In this document: piece after piece, positions 7,432 through 15,772 of the stretch
How positions within the stretch are numbered: the first letter of the stretch is position 1
Layout: the number at the start of each line of letters is the position of its first letter
NCBI GenBank assembly: GCA_035276475.1
Contig: DATELQ010000004.1
Location: forward strand, 32,558-96,557
Length of the DNA: 64,000 nucleotides
Source of the DNA: DATDFB01 sp035276475
GTDB lineage: Bacteria > Acidobacteriota > Thermoanaerobaculia > Gp7-AA8
Reading direction: 5' to 3'
Program-made: the position numbers and the translations under genes
Notes under the pieces: model-generated
Database searches by the model: none
Told to the model about the DNA's origin: nothing
What the model saw: the letters and a program-made list of their open reading frames with translations, nothing else

Positions 7432-8703
7432 TTATTCGCGAACGAGCTCAACGCGGCGGTTCGCGGCGCGGCCGAGCTGCGTGTCATTCGACGCCACCGG
7501 ACGCGTCGCGCCGAAGCCCGCCGCCGTCAGCCGCGCCGCGTCGGTGCCGGCGCCGACGAGATACGCCTTCACGCTGTTCGCGCGCGCGACCGAGAGCTGC
7601 TGGTTGTGCTCCGCCGTGGCGGTCGAGTCGGTGTGGCCCTCGATCGTCAGCTTCCAGTCGGGGTGCTGCTTGAGCACCGACGCGACCAGGTCGAGCGTCG
7701 GCTTCGACTCGTCGCGCAGCTTGTCGGAGTCGGAATCGAAGTTGATTCCGTAGAGGCGCAGGCGCTTCTCCTTCTCGAGCGCCGTGGCCATCGTCTTCGC
7801 CGGATCGCTCGGGCAGTCGCCCGGCTTGTCCGAGACCTTCTTCCCCTCCCACGGCGTCATGCTCGGCTGGCTCTCGACGCCGTTGGTCTTCCAGTAGCCG
7901 CCGAAGATCGACTTACCGTCCGGCGAGAAGACGAGGATGGCCGGCCCCTTCTCGTCTTCGGTGTCGATATTGATCTTCACGACGTGCCCTTCGACGCCGC
8001 CGGTGAACGGCGAGGGGGGATCGCCGAGGCAGCCGCTGACGCTGTTGCCGTCGTGCTTGAGGTGCAGCGTGCGCCAGTTCGACGTCTCGTAGTCGCCGCT
8101 GACGTTCGGCATCGGCGTCAACTCGAGCTTCTTCCCGTAGGCGCGGAACTCGCCGATCTCCGTGAGCTGGCCGCCGTAGTTCTCAGTGACGGTGACGCGC
8201 ACGAAGCGGCCCGCGACGTTGCCGTCTGCCGGGAAGACCTGGCCGTCCTTCTGCGTCGCGAGCGAGACGTTTGCGACCGGCTTGAAGCCGTCCGTGGCCG
8301 ACGTGTCGGACATCTCGACGAGGATGCGCTTCGGCGTATGCGTGTCGAGGCCGGCGGTGCCGGTGTCGAACTGCACGCGGTCGATGCTGACGCGCTGCGG
8401 CAGGGCGATGACGATTGGATGCCCCGTCGGCTGCCCCTCGGCGCTGGAGAACGTCGCTTTCGCGTCGCCGTCGAGAATGCGGAACGCGCCGGTGCCGTAG
8501 TCGATCGACTGCGGCGCGACGACGACGAAGGCGCCCTGTTCGAGGCCGACGAGGTCGTCGGCATCGGGCGCGGGAAGGGATGCGGTGGTGGCCGTCGACG
8601 CGGTGGTCGGGGCGGTTGTCGACGACGCCGCCGGCGCGGCGGTTTCGTGTTTCCGGCAGGAGAGAGCGAAGATGAGAGCGATGACAACCCAGAATTTTTT
8701 CAT
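7432..8703 (-). CDS. OmpA-family lipoprotein with an N-terminal discoidin-like domain
   Basis: 423 residues. The signal MKKFWVVIALIFALSC ends in a lipobox Cys, so the protein is predicted to be an outer-membrane or periplasmic lipoprotein. A Thr/Ala-rich linker follows, then about 150 residues resembling a galactose-binding F5/8C fold (TGHPIVIALPQRVSIDRVQF, RFVRVTVTENYGGQLTEIGEFRAY). The C-terminal 110 residues form a peptidoglycan-binding OmpA domain (INFDSDSDKL, TIEGHTDSTATAEHNQQLS, LSVARANSVKAYL, NRRVELV). It may tether a ligand-binding domain to the cell wall. It is transcribed divergently from the esterase-like gene, whose 5' end it overlaps by 32 bp. Confidence 0.8.
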   Translation of the reverse strand: MKKFWVVIALIFALSCRKHETAAPAASSTTAPTTASTATTASLPAPDADDLVGLEQGAFVVVAPQSIDYGTGAFRILDGDAKATFSSAEGQPTGHPIVIALPQRVSIDRVQFDTGTAGLDTHTPKRILVEMSDTSATDGFKPVANVSLATQKDGQVFPADGNVAGRFVRVTVTENYGGQLTEIGEFRAYGKKLELTPMPNVSGDYETSNWRTLHLKHDGNSVSGCLGDPPSPFTGGVEGHVVKINIDTEDEKGPAILVFSPDGKSIFGGYWKTNGVESQPSMTPWEGKKVSDKPGDCPSDPAKTMATALEKEKRLRLYGINFDSDSDKLRDESKPTLDLVASVLKQHPDWKLTIEGHTDSTATAEHNQQLSVARANSVKAYLVGAGTDAARLTAAGFGATRPVASNDTQLGRAANRRVELVRE

Positions 8704-9853
8704 CGCGCGCATTCTAGTCATGACCACGCTCGTTGCCGCGCCCGCGCTGGCGCAGGACCTCGCGCCGCTCGCCGCCGCGATCGGCAACGCCCGCGTGGTG
8801 CAGCTCGGCGAGGCCTCGCACGGCGACGGCGCGACGTTCCTGGCCAAGGCGCGCATCATCCGTTACCTGCACGACACCATGGGCTTCGACGCCGTGGCGT
8901 GGGAGTCGGGCTTCGTCGACGTCCGGCTCATGGCTACAGCCTTGCGCGCCGGCGCCCCCGCGCGCGAGGTGGCGGAGCGCGGGCTCTACGCGACGTGGCA
9001 GGTCGCCGAGGTCGTGCCGACGCTCGAGCTCATCCGGAATGGCCAGATGGAGCTCGTCGGCTTCGACTGCCGCGTGGCCCGGCCGCAGGTGCGCGCGGAG
9101 GCGTACCCGAAGCTGATCTTCGACTTCTTCGACGCGCTCGACCCGGCGCTGCTCTCGAAGAAGGAGCGCGACGACTTCGTGACGATGTCGAAGGGCCTCG
9201 TCCCCGCCGACTACTACGGGAAGCCGGGCCTGCGCGACTTCAACCGCGCCCTGCCGGCGCGCCTCATCGACACGATCGACAAGCGCCGCGCGGAGCTCTT
9301 GGCGCACTTTGCGCCGCGCGAGATCGACTACGTCCGCCAGTCGCTCGTCAGTTTCCTGAACATGGATCGCGCCCTGGGGCCCGGCGACAAGCCGCCGTTC
9401 TCCGCCGGCTACACGCGCGACGCGGCCATGGCCGAGAACCTCCTCTGGTGGCTCAACGGCCCGCTGCGCGACCGCAAGGTCATCGTCTGGGCGCACAACT
9501 ATCACGTCATGAACGACAGCGTCGCGGAAATGGCGAAGGCGAAGCCGATGGGGTGGTTCCTGAAGCAGCAGCTCGGCGCGCAGCTGTACACCATCGGCTT
9601 CACCTCGCACGGCGGGACGTTCCGCGGCGACGGCGAGACGCCGCCGAAGATCGTTCCGGGCGATCTGGAGACGCGACTGCACGGCGAGGGGAAGCCGGAG
9701 ATGTTCGTCGACCTCGCGCACCTCCCGGCCGATCACCCGCTGCGCCGGCCGCTGTCGGCGAGCTTCTACTTCCATGAGCCGCAGACGGCGGCGTGGCCGC
9801 GGATTTACGACGGCGTGTACTTCCTCGACGTCGAGGCGGCGACGACGCCTTAG
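8672..9853 (+). CDS. Erythromycin esterase-like hydrolase, secreted
   Basis: 393 residues. The family pattern is clear: VQLGEASHGDG near the N-terminus (catalytic Glu/His region), FDAVAWESG, a central helical part, and VIVWAHNYHVMND with the second conserved His. Members are annotated as Ere-type macrolide esterases, but most environmental homologues have unknown substrates, so resistance should not be assumed. The start is uncertain. ATG 8672 has an AGGAG-type site and yields an AxA-ending signal peptide (cleavage after APALA), whereas ATG 8720 would leave no signal n-region. The gene overlaps the divergent lipoprotein start by 32 bp and ends in a 4-bp convergent overlap. Confidence 0.8.
   Translation: MRAMTTQNFFIARILVMTTLVAAPALAQDLAPLAAAIGNARVVQLGEASHGDGATFLAKARIIRYLHDTMGFDAVAWESGFVDVRLMATALRAGAPAREVAERGLYATWQVAEVVPTLELIRNGQMELVGFDCRVARPQVRAEAYPKLIFDFFDALDPALLSKKERDDFVTMSKGLVPADYYGKPGLRDFNRALPARLIDTIDKRRAELLAHFAPREIDYVRQSLVSFLNMDRALGPGDKPPFSAGYTRDAAMAENLLWWLNGPLRDRKVIVWAHNYHVMNDSVAEMAKAKPMGWFLKQQLGAQLYTIGFTSHGGTFRGDGETPPKIVPGDLETRLHGEGKPEMFVDLAHLPADHPLRRPLSASFYFHEPQTAAWPRIYDGVYFLDVEAATTP
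8711..8716 (-). promoter_or_regulatory. -10 box (TAGAAT) of the OmpA-like lipoprotein gene
   Basis: TAGAAT on the minus strand ends 7 bp before the ATG at 8703. There is no Shine-Dalgarno sequence. It lies inside the signal-peptide codons of the divergent gene. Confidence 0.4.
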
Positions 9854-11256
9854 TACGCGTTCTCGTGCCGCAGCCCGTGCAGCACGGTCATGAAGCAGAT
9901 CTTCAGGTCGAGCAGGAGCGACCAGTTCTCGATGTAGTAGAGGTCGTGCTCGATGCGCACGCGGATCGAGGTATTGCCGCGCCAGCCGTGCACCTGCGCC
10001 CACCCCGTCATCCCGGCGCGCACTTTGTGGCGCAGCATGTAGTGCGGCAGCTCGGCGCGGAACTGCTCGACGAACTGCGGGCGCTCGGGGCGGGGGCCGA
10101 CGACGCTCATGTCGCCGCGGAGGACGTTCCAGAGCTGCGGCAGCTCGTCGAACGACCAGGCCCGGATCAGGCGCCCGACGCGGGTGCGGCGGGGGTCGTC
10201 GCGCTCGGCCCACTTCGCGCCGGTGTCCTTCTCCGCGCCGACGCGCATGGAGCGGAACTTGAGGATCTCGAACGGCTTCCCGTCGAGGCCCATGCGCACC
10301 TGCCGGTAGAAGATCGGGCCGCGGTCTTCGAGCCAGATCGCCAGAGCGATCAAGAGCATGAGCGGCGAGAAGAAGAGCGCCGCGGCGCCGGCCACGACGA
10401 GGTCGAAGCCGCGCTTGACGAAGCGGCTCCACCCTTCCAGCGGCGTCTCGGAGAGATTGATCGTCGGCAGCCCGTCGATGTCCTCGACGCGCGAGCGCAG
10501 CACCATGAACTGCAGAAGATCGGGGACGACGTGGATCGACACGACGCTCCGCACGAGCCGGTCGAGGAGGGCCATCATCGCCTTCGACGACGCGTGCGGC
10601 AGGGCGACGAAGACGTGGTCGACATTCTCCGCCTCGATCACGCGCTCGGCGTCGTCGATCGTGCCGAGGCAGGGAAGGTCGGCGAGCGCGGAGTCGTCGC
10701 CGTTGCGCAAGTAGCCGACGATGTGGAACCCGAGCTCCCCGTGCGCCTCGATCCGCTCCACCACCGCGCGGGCCAGCTCGCCGTTGCCGGCGATGAGCAC
10801 GCGGTCCACGTCGCGGCCGTCGCGGTGCCGGCGCTCCACGAAGGCGCGCACGAAGATGCGCCCGAGGATGACGAAGACGATCGCGCAGAGCATGAAGATC
10901 AAGAGCGTCGCGCGCGAGTAGAGAACGTCCGGGTTGCCGGGGCGGACCCACAGCAGCACGCCGGAGAGCACCACCGTGCCGACGACCGAGCCGATGGCCA
11001 CGGAGAGCCACTCCTCCGTCTTCGAGCGCGCCGGGCGGATCCGATAGAGCCCCTGCACGGCGAAAGCGAGGGGGAAGACGATTGTCACGATCGGCAGGAG
11101 CTGCGCGTACGTCGTCAGGCCCTGCGGCCCCTTCGTCAGCGGGATCAGCTCGAAGCGGAAGCGGAGGAACCACGCCGCGAGCATGGCGAGGTTCGACGCC
11201 ACCGCATCGTTGATGAGGTAGATCGACGCCAGGGCCCGATGTTTTTTCTCGATCAA
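9850..11256 (-). CDS. wcaJ: Undecaprenyl-phosphate sugar phosphotransferase (WcaJ/WbaP type)
   Basis: A 468-residue initiating enzyme of exopolysaccharide synthesis, transferring a sugar phosphate from a nucleotide sugar to undecaprenyl phosphate. The N-terminal half has four hydrophobic segments, then a Rossmann-like CoA-binding/FlaA1-type region (VLIAGNGELARAVVERI). The C-terminal catalytic domain has KRGFDLVVAGAAALFFSPLM, FYRQVRMGLDGKPFEILKFR, SFDELPQLWNVLRGDMSVVG, and PRPE. The start is a TTG at 11256 overlapping the TGA of the upstream GT4 gene. It is the last gene of a minus-strand run. Confidence 0.9.
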   Translation of the reverse strand: MIEKKHRALASIYLINDAVASNLAMLAAWFLRFRFELIPLTKGPQGLTTYAQLLPIVTIVFPLAFAVQGLYRIRPARSKTEEWLSVAIGSVVGTVVLSGVLLWVRPGNPDVLYSRATLLIFMLCAIVFVILGRIFVRAFVERRHRDGRDVDRVLIAGNGELARAVVERIEAHGELGFHIVGYLRNGDDSALADLPCLGTIDDAERVIEAENVDHVFVALPHASSKAMMALLDRLVRSVVSIHVVPDLLQFMVLRSRVEDIDGLPTINLSETPLEGWSRFVKRGFDLVVAGAAALFFSPLMLLIALAIWLEDRGPIFYRQVRMGLDGKPFEILKFRSMRVGAEKDTGAKWAERDDPRRTRVGRLIRAWSFDELPQLWNVLRGDMSVVGPRPERPQFVEQFRAELPHYMLRHKVRAGMTGWAQVHGWRGNTSIRVRIEHDLYYIENWSLLLDLKICFMTVLHGLRHENAY

Positions 11257-12314
11257 TCGACGACCTGCCGGAACTCGTCTTCGAACCGCTGCCGCGTGAA
11301 TCGCCGCGCGTGCGCGCGGATGGCCGCGCGGTCCCACGGATGCGACGCCGCTTCGTCCAGTGCCCGGCGCAGCGAGTCTACCTCCGGCGCGTCGAAGAAA
11401 ATTCCGGTCACGCCCGGCACGACGGAGTCGAGCACGCCGCCGGATCCGAGGGCGACGACCGGCGTGCCGGCCGCCATCGCCTCGAGCGGCGTGATCCCGA
11501 AGTCCTCGATGCCGGGAAGGATCAGGCTGCGCGCGCGGGAGACCTGCTCGATCACCGTCTCCCTCGATACGTGGCCGAGAAAGCGGACGTTGGGGGCGGC
11601 GCGGGCGCGCAGCGTCTCCAGCATCGGCCCGTCGCCGATCACGACCAGGTTCCGGCCGGCGGCGATGGCCAGGTCGACGCGCTTGTACGGCACGAGCGCG
11701 GAGACGACGACGTCGTAGTCGCCGCGCTCCTCCACGAGCGGCGCGGCCAGGAAGTCGTCGTTGACGAAGGGGTGAATGACGATGGCGTCGCGGTCGTAGT
11801 ACTGGCGGATGCGGTCGCGGACGAAGGCCGAGTTGGCGACGAAGCGGGTCACGCCGCCGGCAGTCTTGACGTCCCACTTCCGCAGACGCCGCGCCACGAC
11901 GGAGACGGCCAGCCGCCGCAGCGGCTTGGAGCGCGGGAAGTAGTCGTCGAAGCGGTCCCAGATGTAGCGCATCGGCGTGTGGCAGTAGCAGATGTGCGTC
12001 TTCCCTTTCGCGTCGACGCCCTTGGCCACGCAGTGGCTCGACGAGATGACGAGGTCGAAGCCGGAGAGGTCGAACTCACGGATGGCCCGCGGGAACAGCG
12101 GCAGGAGCGTGCGGTAGTCGGACGCGCCCGAGGCCAGCCGCTGCAGCGACGAGGTGTGGATCGTGCGCGATTCGATGGCCGGCGACGTCGTGCCGGGAAA
12201 GTGGAAGAGGGTGAAGAGCTCCGCGTCAGGGTAGAGCTCGAGGATGGCCTCGAGCACCTGCTCCCCGCCGCGCATGCCGGTCAGCCAGTCATGGACGACC
12301 GCGGTCCGCGTCAT
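11253..12314 (-). CDS. Glycosyltransferase family 4 (GT-B fold)
   Basis: 353 residues. The N-terminus has HDWLTGMRGGEQVLEAILEL, typical of GT4 mannosyl/glucosyl transferases, then ICYCHTPMRYIWD. The C-terminal donor-binding half has VSALVPYKRVDLAI, LVVIGDGPMLETL and the E-x7-E region GIEDFGITPLEAMAAGTPVVAL. It probably adds a sugar to the lipid-linked unit begun by the downstream WcaJ-type enzyme, with which it overlaps (TTGA junction). The donor and linkage cannot be read from sequence. The start ATG lies inside the zinc-ribbon gene upstream (26-bp overlap). Confidence 0.9.
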   Translation of the reverse strand: MTRTAVVHDWLTGMRGGEQVLEAILELYPDAELFTLFHFPGTTSPAIESRTIHTSSLQRLASGASDYRTLLPLFPRAIREFDLSGFDLVISSSHCVAKGVDAKGKTHICYCHTPMRYIWDRFDDYFPRSKPLRRLAVSVVARRLRKWDVKTAGGVTRFVANSAFVRDRIRQYYDRDAIVIHPFVNDDFLAAPLVEERGDYDVVVSALVPYKRVDLAIAAGRNLVVIGDGPMLETLRARAAPNVRFLGHVSRETVIEQVSRARSLILPGIEDFGITPLEAMAAGTPVVALGSGGVLDSVVPGVTGIFFDAPEVDSLRRALDEAASHPWDRAAIRAHARRFTRQRFEDEFRQVVD

Positions 12315-12474
12315 CGCGTTGCTGTTCCTTCTTCTCCCCGCACTCGTTGCAGACGTGATCGTTGCGGAAGTAGTCGTCGGCCGGCACTTCCTTCAGGCAC
12401 TCGATGCAGTAGTGCTTTCCGGTGCGTTCCTTGAGAGGGACGCGGGGGCGGCGGCCGTTTTTCACGGCCGCCAC
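12289..12474 (-). CDS. Very small two-CxxC zinc-ribbon protein
   Basis: 61 residues. Two cysteine pairs, CIEC and CNEC, are separated by 16 residues around DDYFRNDHV, giving a single treble-clef or ribbon zinc site. The C-terminus is highly charged. I chose the GTG at 12474; a second GTG at 12465 is possible. Both lie in a strong hairpin (GGCGGCCGT / ACGGCCGCC). No known family is recognised. It sits between the DUF1501 gene (4-bp gap) and GT4 (26-bp overlap), so it is almost certainly co-transcribed with both. It could be a nucleic-acid-binding or regulatory peptide. Confidence 0.6.
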   Translation of the reverse strand: MAAVKNGRRPRVPLKERTGKHYCIECLKEVPADDYFRNDHVCNECGEKKEQQRDDADRGRP

Positions 12475-12478
12475 TCTA

Positions 12479-13864
12479 CTAGAACAACTCGTTGATCGGC
12501 CCGTACGTCCCGTCCTTCGCGAACGGCACGTACTCGAACCCGCGGTTGAGCGGATCGTCGTGGCGGACGGTGGTGTAATCGATGCCAATGGACGAGTAAA
12601 TCGTCGACGCCACATCCTCGGGGCGCACATCGCGGTTCGCGGCCCACCCGAACTCGACGGCGGCCGAGCCTTTGTCGTCCGTCGCGCCGATGACGCGGCT
12701 CCCCTTCACGCCGCCGCCGGCGAAGACGACGGACATGCGGAGGAAGTGGTCGCGCCCGGCCTGGGCGTTGAGCGCGCCGACCGTGCGACCGAACTCGCCG
12801 AGGACCACGACCAGCGTGTCGTCGAGGAGCGTGCGGCCGGCCGTCGCGCCGGGCATCCCTGCGAGATCCGCGAGGAGCGCCGCGAACGCGGGATCGAACG
12901 TCTTCATGCTCGTGTAGAGCGACGAGCCGGTCTTCGCGTAGATGTTCGAGTGGTGGTCCCACCCGCCGAGCGTCGTCTGCACGAAGCGCGTGCCGCGGCG
13001 CGCGTTCACCAGATTCCGCGCCACGATGAGCGACGCGCCGAACGCGGTCGCGCCGTAGCGCGAATACTCGTCGACCGTGTAGGCGAAGAGCTTGTTGACG
13101 TCGGGCGTGTCGATGAGCGTCTTGGCCTGGTTGTAAAACGTCCCCATGTCGTCGGCGTTGCGCCCGAGGGCGCCGGACTTGCGGTCGGAATCGATCGACT
13201 GAATCAGATTCCAGCGGTCACTCAAGCGCGACGCGCCGTCCGGATGCGTCAGCGCCGCCAGGCCGTTCGCCGCCGGCGTCACGCCGAACGGCGCGTACTG
13301 CGCCGGGAGATACCCCGAGCCGGCCATGACCTGGTTGATGGAGACGAAGCCGGGAAGGATGTCGCTCGCCTGCCGCGAGAGCTGCGCTTCGAGCGACACG
13401 ACCGCGCCGATATGCGGCGCGATCGAGCCGGTGGCGCCGCCGGGGTTGCGGGCGATCTGCACCCACTCCTGCGCCAGGTTGTGCACCGCCGCCCACGCCA
13501 AACCCGAACGGATGATGGAGAGCTTGTCGAGGTGGTTCGCGGTGTTCGGCATCAACCCCTGCGGCCAGCGGATGGCGCCGAACGTCGTCGGGTTGAAGTC
13601 GGCCGGCGTCCACGTCCCTTCCTTCAAGTCCCACGTGTCGACGTGGCTCGGCGCGCCGGAGAGGAAGATGAGGATGCAGTTCTTGGCGGTGTTGTGCAGC
13701 GTCGGGCTGACCGCCGCGGCCGATTCGAGAAGCTTGGCGCTGGCGACGTCGGCGAAGTACGAACCGACGAGCGCCGTGCCGGCGACCTGGAAGAAGCGGC
13801 GGCGGGTGAAGCCGTCGCCCAGGAGCGAGGAGAAGTTGCCTTTGCCTTCACAGCAGCGGTGCAT
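12479..13864 (-). CDS. DUF1501 family Tat-exported protein
   Basis: 461 residues. Near the N-terminus TRRRFFQVAGTALVG is a twin-arginine signal, so the folded protein is exported. The body carries DUF1501 features: CILIFLSGAPSHVDTWDLK, PQGLMPNTANHLDKLSIIRS, TLGGWDHHSN and VVVLGEFGRT, placing it in the alkaline-phosphatase/sulfatase-like fold. The biochemical role of DUF1501 is not established. It nearly always follows a DUF1549/DUF1553 gene, as here (8-bp gap), implying joint function of a cytochrome-like partner and a metal-dependent hydrolase-like partner in the periplasm. Confidence 0.85.
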   Translation of the reverse strand: MHRCCEGKGNFSSLLGDGFTRRRFFQVAGTALVGSYFADVASAKLLESAAAVSPTLHNTAKNCILIFLSGAPSHVDTWDLKEGTWTPADFNPTTFGAIRWPQGLMPNTANHLDKLSIIRSGLAWAAVHNLAQEWVQIARNPGGATGSIAPHIGAVVSLEAQLSRQASDILPGFVSINQVMAGSGYLPAQYAPFGVTPAANGLAALTHPDGASRLSDRWNLIQSIDSDRKSGALGRNADDMGTFYNQAKTLIDTPDVNKLFAYTVDEYSRYGATAFGASLIVARNLVNARRGTRFVQTTLGGWDHHSNIYAKTGSSLYTSMKTFDPAFAALLADLAGMPGATAGRTLLDDTLVVVLGEFGRTVGALNAQAGRDHFLRMSVVFAGGGVKGSRVIGATDDKGSAAVEFGWAANRDVRPEDVASTIYSSIGIDYTTVRHDDPLNRGFEYVPFAKDGTYGPINELF

Positions 13865-13872
13865 GGTCGTCC

Positions 13873-15729
13873 TCAGTTGAACAGGAACTCGAGCTTGTTG
13901 AGCAGCGCGAACTGCAGGTCTTCGGTCTTGCGATTGAGATCGCCGCTCTTGAGGTAATTGATGGCCGTGGCGCGCTCGCCCGTGTCGGGATAGCGCGCGA
14001 GCGTGGCGAGGTAGAGGGTGTCGGCGATCGTGCCGGGGTCCTTCGTCGCCGCCAGCGTCTTCGCCACGGTCGACGCCGAATTCGAGGCCCGGACGCGCGA
14101 GACGACGTTGTTGTCGTTCATCAGCGACAGCGCCTGCACGATCGAGCTGTCGCTGGCGCGCGGATCGTCGTCGCGATTCCCTCGCCCGAAGTTGTTGAGG
14201 AGCGTCCGGAACTGGCCGCCTTCCGTCGGATCGGGGAGCTGCATCGCCTTCGTCACCTGCGTCGCGGTCTGCCCCTGCGCGGTGGTGAGATTCATGGTGA
14301 TGCCGACGCCCGTCGCCTTCACGACCGCGTCGAGGATCTCCTCCGACATCAGCCGGCGCGGATAGTGGCGCGCGTAGTACGGCGTCCACGTCTCGTTCCA
14401 CGTCCCCGCGGTGTAGCGGGAGGAGAGCTGGTAGGCGTTCGACAGCACCATCGTCCGGAGGAGCGCGCGAATGTCGTACTGGCTGCTGACGAACGCGTTG
14501 GCAAGCTGCGTGAGGAGCTGCGGGTGCGTCGGCTGCAGCGTGGCGCCGTTCGCGAGCGTGGCCGGGTCCTGGCGATTGAGGTCGAACGAGTCGGCCGGCT
14601 CGACGATGCCGAGGCCGAAGATCTCTTTCCAGAGGTAGTTCACCGCGGCGCGGGCGAACTGCGGGTGCGCGGTGAGGATGCGACCGTAGGCGACGCGGCG
14701 CGGCTCGCCGGAGCGCGGCGTGTCGCCGCCTAGGAAGAACTCGGGGTCGACGAAGTTCTGGCCGTTGAGCGGCGTGCGCGGCGTCTTGTTGCCCGACACC
14801 GTGTTCAGCAGGTAGCGGCCGGTCGTGTTGTCGGCGAGCGTCGTCTCCTGCTGCTGCGTGGCGGCGTCCTTGGCACGGGTGATCGTCACCTGCGAGAAGA
14901 AGGCGGCGTTCTTCCAGAAGTCGTAGCGCAGGCGCTTGGCCATCGCGCTGTTGACCTGCTCGAGGTGACCGAGACCGTTGTGGCAGGAGAGGCACTGCAG
15001 CGGCATCCCCAGGAAGCGCTGGCCGGTCGACGCGGACTCGTTGTCGTACGTGTCCTGGATCGGGCCGTTGTTCTGCTCGTCGCGGACGAAGTAGTTGGTC
15101 TCGCCGTTGGTGAAGCTCTTGCCGGCGCCGGCGATGACTTCGCGGACCATCTGGTCGTACGGCTTGCGGCCCTTGATGGAGTCGCGGATGTATTTGTAGT
15201 AGGCGTCGCGGCCGGGATATGACTCCACCGTGGCCGAGGCCACCTGCACGTTCTGCACGAGATCGCCGAACCACATGGTCCAGCGGTCGACGAAGGCGTC
15301 GCTGGCGAGGAGGCGGTCGATGGCCTTGGTGCGCTTGTCGATGCTCGGGTCGGCGAGGAAGGCCTTGACGTCGTCGGGGCTGGGGATCTCGCCGGTGAGG
15401 TCGACGGTGACGCGGCGGAGGAACTCGGTGTCGCTCGACGGGCCGGTCCAGTGGACGCCGTCCTTCGCCATCTTGCCGAAGATCTCGCTGTCGATGAAGT
15501 TCACAGGCGTGAACTGCCACGGATCGCCCTTGGGCGGGAGGGTGGCGCGCCGGCGAGGGGTGGGCGCGGCGGTGGGGGCGGCGAGCTCCGCGTTCGCGGA
15601 GATGCGGTGCCAGACGGCAGCGGGGCTCTTCGCCGCCGCGGCGGCGCGGCTGTACGTGCACTCGGGCTGCTGCGCTTGGGATGCAGCTCCAGCCAGTACG
15701 CCGACCAGGAAGAAAAGGGAGGGACGCAT
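13873..15729 (-). CDS. DUF1549/DUF1553 secreted protein with one CxxCH motif
   Basis: 618 residues with an N-terminal signal peptide (MRPSLFFLVGVLAGAASQAQ). DUF1549 spans about residues 75-270 (FIDSEIFGKMAKDGVHW, FLRRVTVDLTGEIPSPDDV, WTMWFGDLVQ). A single LQCLSCHNG motif near residue 245 could bind one c-type haem. DUF1553 occupies about residues 330-590 (RVAYGRILTAHPQFARAAVN, PLSAxY-type region, NNVVSRVRA). The pair with DUF1501 is common in Planctomycetes and Acidobacteriota; its reaction is unknown. AGGAG with 7-8 nt spacing precedes the ATG at 15729. It is divergent from nth and first in a five-gene minus-strand run. Confidence 0.85.
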   Translation of the reverse strand: MRPSLFFLVGVLAGAASQAQQPECTYSRAAAAAKSPAAVWHRISANAELAAPTAAPTPRRRATLPPKGDPWQFTPVNFIDSEIFGKMAKDGVHWTGPSSDTEFLRRVTVDLTGEIPSPDDVKAFLADPSIDKRTKAIDRLLASDAFVDRWTMWFGDLVQNVQVASATVESYPGRDAYYKYIRDSIKGRKPYDQMVREVIAGAGKSFTNGETNYFVRDEQNNGPIQDTYDNESASTGQRFLGMPLQCLSCHNGLGHLEQVNSAMAKRLRYDFWKNAAFFSQVTITRAKDAATQQQETTLADNTTGRYLLNTVSGNKTPRTPLNGQNFVDPEFFLGGDTPRSGEPRRVAYGRILTAHPQFARAAVNYLWKEIFGLGIVEPADSFDLNRQDPATLANGATLQPTHPQLLTQLANAFVSSQYDIRALLRTMVLSNAYQLSSRYTAGTWNETWTPYYARHYPRRLMSEEILDAVVKATGVGITMNLTTAQGQTATQVTKAMQLPDPTEGGQFRTLLNNFGRGNRDDDPRASDSSIVQALSLMNDNNVVSRVRASNSASTVAKTLAATKDPGTIADTLYLATLARYPDTGERATAINYLKSGDLNRKTEDLQFALLNKLEFLFN

Positions 15730-15756
15730 CGAGGTGCTCCTACTTGTCGTGTAGGG

Positions 15757-15763
15757 TTATCTT
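15757..15763 (+). promoter_or_regulatory. Likely -10 box (TTATCTT) of nth
   Basis: TTATCT/TATCTT ends 9-10 bp before the ATG at 15773, with no Shine-Dalgarno sequence in between. No clear -35 box is present. Confidence 0.35.
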
Positions 15764-15772
15764 AAGTCAGAA

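Noticed and set aside
8672..9853. Macrolide resistance gene
   Set aside because: The fold matches erythromycin esterases, but the signal peptide and lack of mobile context give no support for a resistance role.
11257..11877. N-terminal extension of the WcaJ-type gene
   Set aside because: The extension runs through the GT4 gene in another frame and is Arg-rich; TTG 11256 gives a normal-length protein beginning at the first membrane region.
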